Shown here piece after piece: positions 1-6,282 of a DNA stretch of 12,875 nt. The position numbers were made by a program, and so were the translations under genes. The notes beneath the pieces were generated by a model that saw only the letters and a program-made list of their open reading frames with translations, was not told the DNA's origin and did no database searches. Positions within the stretch are counted from its first letter, which is position 1. The number at the start of each line of letters is the position of its first letter. The DNA comes from Pseudoxanthomonas suwonensis (GTDB taxonomy: Bacteria; Pseudomonadota; Gammaproteobacteria; Xanthomonadales; Xanthomonadaceae), in contig QFNC01000042.1 in the NCBI GenBank assembly GCA_003240695.1, positions 1-12,875 of the forward strand, in the 5' to 3' direction.

Positions 1-93
1 GATCATGATGACTGGGGGCATCAATCATGCCGGGGTCCTCAGGCCAGCGACCCCTTCTATCCTGACGGATGGCGGGGCTACTTAAAAGGTAAC

Positions 94-133
94 GGGGCAA
101 CCCTTAATATGGAGGGGGGCAACCCTTAATATG
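94..133. repeat. Tandem 18-bp direct repeat upstream of the regulator gene
   Basis: The 18-mer GGGGCAACCCTTAATATG occurs twice without mismatch, at 94-111 and 116-133, a period of 22 bp or about two helical turns. A degenerate third copy starting at 74 (GGGGCTACTTAAAAGG) matches if a 2-bp deletion is allowed. The array ends 29 bp before the ATG at 163. Each copy contains TTAATAT, which resembles a -10 element, so the repeats may overlap the promoter. Same-face tandem spacing fits an operator for cooperative binding. What binds it is unknown; autoregulation by the gene downstream is possible but unproven. Confidence 0.6.
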
Positions 134-162
134 TAGAGACCTGGATCACGGTGTAATGGTCG

Positions 163-2115
163 ATGTCGACCCCGAATTTCCCGGGTGCTGACCGAAGTCT
201 GATTGCAGACGTGGATACAAGGACGAAAGTGATAGCCAACTCGAACGACGAAGTCAGGAAGGCTCGCGAAGATCTGCTCAGGATCGGATTGCACGATGTG
301 CGCTTCTCTTCTGATCTTGTGCCTAACGAGATTGAGCGAAGCTGGCGTCGGTCTGCCTCGTTGAAAGTGCAACCGGACGCGGAGCCCAGGCTGGTCACCG
401 AAATCGACCCTGAGGCGACTCTGCTGCGCGTGGCCAATCCCGTTCTCGACCAGTGGCAGGCGAGTCTGGCAGATGCGAACATGACGATCGTTCTGGGCGA
501 TCACCAGGGGCGGATACTAGGCCGGCGTGGCACTTCAGCTCAATCGATGCGGCTGCTTGACCGTGTGCACGCAGCCGAGGGATTCGACTTTTCGGAGACC
601 AGCTTGGGGACGAACGGGTTGGGCACGCCGGTCGAATCTCAAGACGCCGTTTACGTTCACGGTGCTGCTCATTTCAATGAGTCACTGTCTGATCTCACTT
701 GTGCCGGAGCGCCACTGCGACATCCGCTCACCGGGCGGATCATGGGATCGATTTCATTGGCCGCGCCGTCCCGGTCAGCTAACGAACTCATGCTTTCTAT
801 GACAAGGCAGTTGGCACGGCAGATCAGCGATGAAATTGAGGTCCAGGCTGATTCCCACGCGCTAGAGCTGGCACGCATGTACAGGCGTTGGCGAAGTGCA
901 GGCCATCAAGTCGCTGTGGTGAGTTCTCAGATTGTCATGGCTGGTCAGGCGGTACTTCCGTATATCGGGCCGGAGGAACATGCAGTCATTTGGGACTGCA
1001 TCCAGAGGAACCGATCAGGCGCGGGATCGTTTGATGTGCCAGTGCCCGGTGTCGGGATCGTTCGTGTGCTCGGCCGCAGCGGTGACGCCTACGATTCGAT
1101 CTGGGCAATTGAGTTTGTCAGTCAGGGTGAGACAGAGTCGATAGATCGGCTTTCAGCTGATCAGCCATTCGGCGGCAAAGCAAGGGCGAACAGAGACGAT
1201 GGAATTTGGAAAGGGGCAAAACGAGGTTTCGATATTCGATGGAGAGATGAAGCTGACGAGATCACCAGGCAGAGCAGTGACGCGTATGTCTCGGTTCGTC
1301 GTGATTTGGGAAAGGCGGTGGCGCAGGGCGGCGTCGTTCAAGTGAGCGGTCGGCCGGGGGCGGGTCGCCGGTACCAGGCGACCGCTTGGATCACAGCAGA
1401 GACGGGCAAGGCCCCGATGCTCATCGAGTCTGTGCCGGGTCGCCGAGGAATGCGCGCAGAAGATTGTCCTGACCCCGATCAGAGGCCCGGAGAGCAGACA
1501 ATTGTTGCTGAGGTTGAGCGGGCGCTTGCAGCGGGGCACAGCGTGGTCGTCGGTGACTCTCATATGCTGAGTCGAAGAGACCGGTCGCGATTGGTCGACG
1601 TCTGGGACAGAGAGAATAGGCGCGGGACAGACCGTCAGCTGCTCTTCCTGGTGGAGCTCACCGATTGTGCTGAAGAACTCCGCTTCGGTGAGGCGAGGAC
1701 TATTGTGCCGAAGGTTGAGGTTCCGTCTCTCGAGGAGGTGCCGACTGCGCTCCCGCATTTCATCAGATCCCTTGGGGAGGAGATCCTTCTTCGAGACTCG
1801 CCGCTGAAATTCAGTTCTGCCGCGCTCCGTGCACTCATGGCGTGGCATTGGCCAGGTAACGTCACAGAGCTCATCGAAACCCTCAAATCGGCAGACCATG
1901 CTGCCGGTGGTGGAGCCATCGACGTGGACCACCTTCCCCAGCAGATTCAGCGAGCGACACGAGCTTCTCTGAGTCGTTACGAACGATCAGAACGGAGCGC
2001 GATCGAGTCTGCGCTTGCGGACGCGGGAGGGAATAAGGCGCGTGCAGCTGAGCTGCTCGGAATTGGACGGACGACTCTGTATCGGAAGCTGCGCGCGTTG
2101 AAAATCGACGGTTGA
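163..2115 (+). CDS. AcoR-type transcriptional regulator: GAF sensor, degenerate AAA+ domain, Fis-type HTH
   Basis: This is a cytoplasmic regulator of the family that controls acetoin, alcohol and ketone catabolism in actinobacteria. Seen in the 650-residue product: a family-typical N-terminal segment with ERSWRRS; a GAF domain containing GTNGLGT at 149-155, followed by VHGAAHF and TCAGAPLR; a middle region with a decayed Walker A at 394-404 (GRPGAGRR, the usual Lys-Thr/Ser replaced by Arg-Arg); the AAA+ C-terminal motif WPGN at 563-566; and a Fis/HTH_8 DNA-binding domain at about 623-645 (NKARAAELLGIGRTTLYRK). I see no GAFTGA loop, so sigma-54 activation is unlikely. It probably activates through the housekeeping sigma factor after the GAF domain binds a small ligand. 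It is the only catabolic-type regulator in the window and is the candidate controller of the cyclohexanol cluster at 6283-12567, although about 4 kb separates them. The ATG at 163 lacks a clear ribosome site; GTG 229 has a better one. Confidence 0.88.
   Translation: MSTPNFPGADRSLIADVDTRTKVIANSNDEVRKAREDLLRIGLHDVRFSSDLVPNEIERSWRRSASLKVQPDAEPRLVTEIDPEATLLRVANPVLDQWQASLADANMTIVLGDHQGRILGRRGTSAQSMRLLDRVHAAEGFDFSETSLGTNGLGTPVESQDAVYVHGAAHFNESLSDLTCAGAPLRHPLTGRIMGSISLAAPSRSANELMLSMTRQLARQISDEIEVQADSHALELARMYRRWRSAGHQVAVVSSQIVMAGQAVLPYIGPEEHAVIWDCIQRNRSGAGSFDVPVPGVGIVRVLGRSGDAYDSIWAIEFVSQGETESIDRLSADQPFGGKARANRDDGIWKGAKRGFDIRWRDEADEITRQSSDAYVSVRRDLGKAVAQGGVVQVSGRPGAGRRYQATAWITAETGKAPMLIESVPGRRGMRAEDCPDPDQRPGEQTIVAEVERALAAGHSVVVGDSHMLSRRDRSRLVDVWDRENRRGTDRQLLFLVELTDCAEELRFGEARTIVPKVEVPSLEEVPTALPHFIRSLGEEILLRDSPLKFSSAALRALMAWHWPGNVTELIETLKSADHAAGGGAIDVDHLPQQIQRATRASLSRYERSERSAIESALADAGGNKARAAELLGIGRTTLYRKLRALKIDG
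219..231 (+). promoter_or_regulatory. Ribosome binding site supporting an alternative GTG start for the regulator
   Basis: AAGGA at 219-223 lies 5 nt before an in-frame GTG at 229-231, which would remove 22 residues and leave a 628-residue protein. The ATG at 163 is preceded by no recognisable Shine-Dalgarno sequence. The first 22 residues are not part of the GAF domain, so neither start harms the fold. I left the CDS at 163 because ATG is the commoner codon, but 229 is a serious competitor. Confidence 0.45.
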
Positions 2116-2142
2116 ATCTGCTGCAGCTCCCCTGGAAAGCCG

Positions 2143-2331
2143 TCAGTCGTTGAGGCAGAGGAAATGTCCTTGTGGTCGGCTGGGGCGGACAGTTTCTGAC
2201 TCAGTTGTGATTTCTCCGGTGTAGTTGAGAATGTATGGGAACTTGTCGAAGCTCCGCTGGTCGGCGGCCTGGCAGACGGTGAGGTAGCTGGCGTGGGCGA
2301 GATCGGCATCGAATATGCGCTCGAGGAGCAT
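2143..2331 (-). pseudogene. Truncated N-terminus of an MBL-fold (persulfide dioxygenase/rhodanese-type) hydrolase
   Basis: The frame starts at ATG 2331 after a GGAAAG-type ribosome site. Its first ~25 residues (MLLERIFDADLAHASYLTVC, then QAADQ) match my memory of the conserved start of ETHE1-like MBL-fold hydrolases, which usually read MLLERIYD..LAQASY..GC. After residue ~25 the family pattern stops. No His-x-His-x-Asp-His zinc motif follows, and the frame ends after 62 residues, where a full member is several hundred. Translation of the other two minus frames past the break does not restore the family, so this looks like a deletion or rearrangement junction near 2256, not a simple frameshift. 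It lies 46 bp downstream of the small Cys-rich gene and converges on the regulator at 163-2115. Such hydrolases are common partners of CsoR/CstR-type repressors. The family call rests on a short segment. Confidence 0.5.
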
Positions 2332-2377
2332 GGGAGTCTTCTTTCCGTGGTCGACGGGTGTTTGGTCTGCCGCCGGG

Positions 2378-2563
2378 TCAGCGGCCGAAGAGGCGGGAGA
2401 AGAAGCCGGGCTTGGCCGCTCGGGCCGCATCCTCTTCGGCCTGGGTGTGCTTGCCGTTGCACCACTGGCCGGCCGGGACCGTGCTCTTCACCGACTGGAT
2501 GTGCTGCCCGCATCCTGCCCACGTGGTCTTTCCGCATACTCGGCACGTCGCTGCTCGACACAT
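2378..2563 (-). CDS. Small conserved Cys/His-rich (zinc-ribbon-like) protein
   Basis: This 61-residue protein resembles a family common in actinobacteria with the pattern CxxCGKTTWAGCGxH. Visible likely metal ligands are Cys7, Cys10, Cys18 and His21, with a second group at Cys35 and His39. The C-terminus ends in an amphipathic FFSRLFGR tail. The start is well supported: AAGGAG lies 7 nt before ATG 2563. It is divergent from the CsoR-family repressor at 2690, with both ATACCC operators between them, so it is probably repressed by that protein. The truncated MBL-fold gene follows on the same strand. No function is known to me; metal or sulfur handling is suggested only by the ligands and context. 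Confidence 0.78.
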   Translation of the reverse strand: MCRAATCRVCGKTTWAGCGQHIQSVKSTVPAGQWCNGKHTQAEEDAARAAKPGFFSRLFGR

Positions 2564-2612
2564 AGCTGTCTCCTTCTTCGGCCATCGCGGGCCTGTTCAT
2601 CATTGGTTTCAT

Positions 2613-2628
2613 ATACCCTCGGGGGTAT
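2613..2628. promoter_or_regulatory. CsoR/CstR-type operator 1
   Basis: ATACCCTCGGGGGTAT is a 6-4-6 inverted repeat (ATACCC / GGGTAT). This matches the G-tract palindromes bound by CsoR-family tetramers. It sits on the side of the divergent promoter that would drive the minus-strand gene at 2563, where TATATG (minus strand, 2615-2610) is a possible -10. Its centre lies 25 bp from that of operator 2. Confidence 0.8.
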
Positions 2629-2637
2629 GCATTCAAT

Positions 2638-2653
2638 ATACCCTCAGGGGTAT
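2638..2653. promoter_or_regulatory. CsoR/CstR-type operator 2, overlapping the repressor gene's promoter
   Basis: ATACCCTCAGGGGTAT has the same 6-4-6 arms as operator 1. Its right end overlaps TATAGT at 2651-2656, a good -10 for the plus-strand repressor gene at 2690, so occupancy should block the gene's own transcription. Autoregulation from such a site is standard in this family. Confidence 0.82.
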
Positions 2654-2689
2654 AGTTGGTGTCAACATCGAGAACGTGAAAGGACGACG

Positions 2690-3010
2690 ATGAGCGAACG
2701 CGACACTGCTCTGACCGAACCGACAGAGGCAGAAGCGGACCCGGGAGAGCGGATGCTCGCCGACCCTGCCGCGCAGAAGAAGATCCTCAACCGACTGCGC
2801 CGGGCACAGGGGCAGCTCGGCGCGGTGATCACCGCGGTCGAGGACGGAAGCCACTGCCGCGACGTCATCCATCAGCTCTCGGCGGTGTCGAAGGCACTCG
2901 ACCGGGCGGGATTCCTCATCATCTCGACGGCACTGCGGGAGTGCCTCGAGGACGACGAGGACGAAGTGCGCACTGAAGAGCTCGAGAAGCTCTTCCTCTC
3001 AATGGCCTGA
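2690..3010 (+). CDS. CsoR/FrmR-family repressor, CstR-like (persulfide-sensor signature)
   Basis: This all-helical (DUF156) repressor binds G-tract operators and releases them when its cysteines react or bind metal. The 106-residue product begins at ATG 2690, with AAAGGA at 2679-2684 as ribosome site. The core reads ILNRLRRAQGQL at 32-43. Cys56 and Cys85 are 29 residues apart, equivalent to CsoR Cys36/Cys65 and CstR Cys31/Cys60. The position of the CsoR copper ligand His61 is Ala81 here. Loss of that His argues against copper sensing and for CstR-type reactive-sulfur sensing. The neighbouring MBL-fold remnant supports this, since CstR typically controls sulfide-detoxifying enzymes. The ~20-residue acidic N-terminal extension (Glu/Asp/Thr-rich) precedes the domain. 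Two operators lie directly upstream. Family certain; ligand inferred. Confidence 0.88.
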   Translation: MSERDTALTEPTEAEADPGERMLADPAAQKKILNRLRRAQGQLGAVITAVEDGSHCRDVIHQLSAVSKALDRAGFLIISTALRECLEDDEDEVRTEELEKLFLSMA

Positions 3011-3018
3011 TGAGGACG

Positions 3019-3059
3019 GAGGGGTGTGACGGGGCACGTGCCTAAGGCCCCTACCCCTC
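3019..3059. terminator. Bidirectional hairpin between convergent genes
   Basis: Outer arms GAGGGGT (3019-3025) and ACCCCTC (3053-3059) pair fully, and inner arms GGGGC (3031-3035) and GCCCC (3047-3051) extend the structure. It lies between the repressor stop at 3010 and the convergent SNF2 gene, overlapping the last codons of the latter. No long T-run is visible on either side, so efficiency is uncertain. Confidence 0.5.
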
Positions 3060-6000
3060 GAGCAGCCCCTTGATGTCCGCGGCGGTCACGGTCTGGCTGA
3101 AGGCTTGGCCGCCGGGTCCGCGACCCTCATAGGTGCCGGAATCCGTCATGAGCTCGTCGAAGAGTTCGGCCTTGCGCTTCTGCAGGGCGAGCACCTTCTC
3201 CTCAATCGTGCCTTCGGCGACGTAGCGATAGACCATGACGTTCTTCGTCTGCCCGATCCTGTGTGCCCGGTCGATCGCCTGATTCTCCGAGGCGGGATTC
3301 CACCACGGATCCATGAGGAAGACGTAGTCCGCCTCGGTGAGGTTGAGCCCGAACCCGCCGGCCTTGAGGCTGATGAGGAACACCGGCGCCTCACCGGACC
3401 GAAATGCGTCGACGACCGCCCCGCGGTTGCGCGTCGACCCGTCGAGGAGGACATAGGGGATGCCGCGGCGATCGAGTTCGGCAGCGACATTGGACAGGAA
3501 CGACGTGAACTGGCTGAACACGATCGACCGGTGGCCTTCGGCGATGACATCGTCGAGCCGTTGCAGAAGCGCAGCGAGCTTCGACGATGGAACCTCGGCA
3601 TGTTCGGCATCGACGATGGACGGATCGAGTGCGAGCATCCTCAGCAGCGTCAGCGACCGGAAGACGATGAACCGCTGTTTGTCGTATTCGCTGTCGATGA
3701 AGCCGAGGATCTTCTTCCGCTCCTTCTGTAGAATCCGATCGTAGAGTCTCCGGTGCGCGGCATTGAGCTCGACGGAGATGACCTGCTCCTGCTTCTCCGG
3801 CAGATCCGCGGCGACGAGGTCCTTCGTCCGACGCATCATGAATGGGCGGATCCTCCGCTGCAGCCTCTGCATCCGTCCCGGGTTCTCACCCGATTCGATC
3901 GGGCGGACGTACTCCTCCTCGAACCGGTGCGGTGACGGAAACAGTCCCGGTGATGTGATCGAGAACAGCGACCACACGTCCTTGAGCGAGTTCTCCAGCG
4001 GTGTTCCGGTCAGCGCGAGCCGGAACGGTGTGCGCACTTCCTTCGCCGCCAGGTGCGTCTGTGCGGTGGAGTTCTTCACGAACTGGGCCTCGTCGAGGAT
4101 GAGGCCCGCCCACTCCATCCGCGAGATCGGAGTCTCCTCCAACCTCAACATGGCATACGACATGACGATGACATCGGCACCGCGAGCCACCTCGGCGAGG
4201 GAGATCCCACGCGCTCGCGTCGACTCGGCCACGACGCGAACGTCGAGGTCAGGGGTGAACGCGGTCGCCTCCTTCACCCAGTTCGGGACCACTGAGGTGG
4301 GAGCGACGACGAGGAAGGGGATGCTCGCCTTCGCGTGCTTGATGAGTGCGAGCGTCTGCAGGGTTTTGCCCAGGCCCATGTCGTCGGCGAGGATCCCGCC
4401 GAGGCGGCAGCGGTACAGCAGCGCCAACCACCGGAAGCCCTGCACCTGATACGGGCGCAGCTTCGCACCGTTCAGGTCGGGCACCTCGGTGGCGGGCAGG
4501 TGCTCGAGGTCGGCCAATGCGCGGACCGATTCCTGCCAGGTCACGGCGGGTTCTGACTCGTCGGCGAGGTCCTCGAAATCCGACCACAGGCCCACGTGCA
4601 TCCGGGAGATCTTCGGTGCTCCGGGTTCCCATTCGGGAATGAGGTCCGCCTCGGCGAGGAGGGCTTTGAGCTTGTCGAAGATGGGCTTGTTCAGCGACAG
4701 GAACGAATCGTCGGAGAGCTTGATCTTCTTCGTCCCGGCCGCCAGCGCCTTGTACAGCTTGACGAAGGGGACCGGGTGGCCGTCGATGCTGATCTGGAAG
4801 CCGAGGTCGAACCAGTCGTTCTTCTCCGACTCGACCGAGGTGATCTTCACGTTCGGCTCCCCGCCGAGCTCCCGGTAGGGCTGCTTCTTCCCGCGCGTGA
4901 TGACCTTGACGTGCTCGATCTCTTCGAGCCCGGGCAGGACGTTGACGACGAAGTCGGCGGTGTCCGCGTCGTCGAGTTCGACGTCTCTGATGCCCGGTAG
5001 AGCGGAGCCGGTTTCGTGGGTGTCGGCAAGGAGTTTGTCGACCTCAGCGACGACGGCATCTTCGAAGTCGAGTTCGCGTTGCTCCGCATATTCCCTCGCC
5101 GAGGCGGCGCTGAGCCTCAATCGGTCGATGACGGGGAAGGTGCGGCGGGGCCCCTGGTATTCCCAGTACCAGCGCAAGGAGAGTTTGTCGCCGGCGCCGA
5201 AGGCGGCGAAGACGACGAGGCGGGGGCGGCCGTATTGGGGGAAGGTGACGGTGGCGTCGCTGCTGATGACCTCGGCGCTGGAGCGCAGCTGCGGGTAGTA
5301 CTCCTCGAAGAACTCTTCGGCCTCGGCCGCGGGGATCGTGATCGGCCCGGGGGATTGGAGCACGGGCAGCGCGGATTCCTTCGTCGGGGTCTCCGCGGGG
5401 GCGAGGGTGACAGTGAAACCGCTGGTGATGTCGATGCCGAAGAAGCCGTGCGTCCAGATGGGTTTGATCAGTCCGGGGGCGTATTCGCGTTCGTCGATCG
5501 TTGCCCGCGTCTGCACCTGCAGGCGGTTCTGGCTGCGGCGGATATCGATCGCGGCCTTCGCGCTGTGCCCGATGCGGACGATCATATCCGGATTGATGCC
5601 GACGAATTCGATGCCGAGCTTCGTCCCCTGCGTGAAGTGATCCCACAGCAGGGGAGTGCGGAAATCGCCGAGGTGGTACGGCGCCCCGTCGGGGGTGAAG
5701 TCCGTTTTCCCGCGGGTGCGCAGTCCCGCGAGTTGGGTGAACCATTCCTGGTGGGCCGGGTCGATGTCGAACTGCCGGGCCATGCGGTCGATGGTGCGCC
5801 AGGTCAGGGACTTCTTCACCCAGTTGCCGGACTCGCTGAGCATGAGCGGGCGGATCGCGAGGCTCGGATTCGCGCCCGGGGTGACGTCGTCCTTGTCGAG
5901 GAGGACGGAGTGCTGAGCTTCGAACCAAGTGCGGGGGATGACCTGGACGAGCTCGAATCCCAAGGCCACGGGTGTGTGTGAGTGCGGAGCCGCCTCGGCG

Positions 6001-6065
6001 AGTGGGGCGAAGGCATCACGCCAATCGGCGGGGAGGGCGGTGGGGGTCGGGGAGGTCTCGGGCAC
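3051..6065 (-). CDS. SNF2-family DEAD/DEAH ATPase (putative helicase/translocase)
   Basis: This Swi2/Snf2-type double-stranded DNA translocase has 1004 residues. Seen: a long N-terminal region (about 1-520) typical of bacterial SNF2 proteins; Walker A GMGLGKT-type motif with Lys567; the DEAQ box at 658-661 in place of DEAH, as in this family; TGTPLENS; then a C-terminal helicase domain with DGSTRNR, KAGGFGLNL and motif VI QAIDRAHRIGQ at 929-939. All core motifs are present, so it should be active. The start is GTG 6065, preceded by GAGAAG 8 nt upstream. It is a single-gene unit, convergent with the CsoR-family gene and separated from the catabolic cluster by a large hairpin. Its DNA is clearly richer in G+C than the catabolic genes (42 of 60 in one counted stretch at 4441, against 32 of 60 at 11161). 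The cellular role of bacterial SNF2 proteins is poorly defined; chromatin or repair-related remodelling, or defence, are possibilities. I see no defence-system partner. Confidence 0.93.
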   Translation of the reverse strand: MPETSPTPTALPADWRDAFAPLAEAAPHSHTPVALGFELVQVIPRTWFEAQHSVLLDKDDVTPGANPSLAIRPLMLSESGNWVKKSLTWRTIDRMARQFDIDPAHQEWFTQLAGLRTRGKTDFTPDGAPYHLGDFRTPLLWDHFTQGTKLGIEFVGINPDMIVRIGHSAKAAIDIRRSQNRLQVQTRATIDEREYAPGLIKPIWTHGFFGIDITSGFTVTLAPAETPTKESALPVLQSPGPITIPAAEAEEFFEEYYPQLRSSAEVISSDATVTFPQYGRPRLVVFAAFGAGDKLSLRWYWEYQGPRRTFPVIDRLRLSAASAREYAEQRELDFEDAVVAEVDKLLADTHETGSALPGIRDVELDDADTADFVVNVLPGLEEIEHVKVITRGKKQPYRELGGEPNVKITSVESEKNDWFDLGFQISIDGHPVPFVKLYKALAAGTKKIKLSDDSFLSLNKPIFDKLKALLAEADLIPEWEPGAPKISRMHVGLWSDFEDLADESEPAVTWQESVRALADLEHLPATEVPDLNGAKLRPYQVQGFRWLALLYRCRLGGILADDMGLGKTLQTLALIKHAKASIPFLVVAPTSVVPNWVKEATAFTPDLDVRVVAESTRARGISLAEVARGADVIVMSYAMLRLEETPISRMEWAGLILDEAQFVKNSTAQTHLAAKEVRTPFRLALTGTPLENSLKDVWSLFSITSPGLFPSPHRFEEEYVRPIESGENPGRMQRLQRRIRPFMMRRTKDLVAADLPEKQEQVISVELNAAHRRLYDRILQKERKKILGFIDSEYDKQRFIVFRSLTLLRMLALDPSIVDAEHAEVPSSKLAALLQRLDDVIAEGHRSIVFSQFTSFLSNVAAELDRRGIPYVLLDGSTRNRGAVVDAFRSGEAPVFLISLKAGGFGLNLTEADYVFLMDPWWNPASENQAIDRAHRIGQTKNVMVYRYVAEGTIEEKVLALQKRKAELFDELMTDSGTYEGRGPGGQAFSQTVTAADIKGLLEG

Positions 6066-6179
6066 CTTGCCATCTTCTCATTGCGCGGTGACACGAGGCG
6101 TGGGGCAGGGTAAGGGCCTGCTTGGACGTCGGGATGTCGGAAGGATCGTCCGTGCTGGTATCTGGCGAAGTGAAACTGA

Positions 6180-6249
6180 TGCGCTGATCGGCGACATCGG
6201 ACTCGGTTCGCTGTAGAACGAGCTCGAGCCGAAATCACCGATCAGCGCA
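6180..6249 (-). terminator. Large terminal hairpin of the catabolic cluster
   Basis: TGCGCTGATCGG (6180-6191) is perfectly complementary to CCGATCAGCGCA (6238-6249). Inside, TCGG (6197-6200) pairs with CCGA (6229-6232) and CTCG (6202-6205) with CGAG (6225-6228), giving a stem of about 20 pairs with small internal loops. It starts 33 nt after the stop codon of the SDR gene. On the minus strand it is followed by CAGTTTCACTTC, moderately T-rich. It should end the catabolic transcript before the SNF2 gene. Confidence 0.75.
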
Positions 6250-6282
6250 ATTCGCATTCTGTTGTGTTGCAGGTGCGCGGTA

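Noticed and set aside
32..54. Inverted repeat GGGGTC / GACCCC as a terminator or operator at the left edge
   Set aside because: Six-bp arms with an 11-nt loop and no T-run are common by chance in this composition.
163..2115. Sigma-54-dependent activator
   Set aside because: There is no GAFTGA loop or intact Walker A, and no -24/-12 promoter was seen before the catabolic genes.
2315..2689. An N-terminal extension of the CsoR-family repressor (231 residues in all)
   Set aside because: It would run through both operators and the promoter and oppose the Cys-rich gene; ATG 2690 has a good AAAGGA site and gives the usual family length.
2690..3010. Copper repressor CsoR
   Set aside because: The copper-ligand His is Ala81, so copper sensing is less likely than reactive-sulfur sensing.
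5016..5981. A 321-codon open frame on the plus strand, opposite the SNF2 gene
   Set aside because: It is antisense to a gene with every family motif, is rich in Gly/Asp/Glu/Val as expected of a G+C-rich shadow frame, and has no domain.
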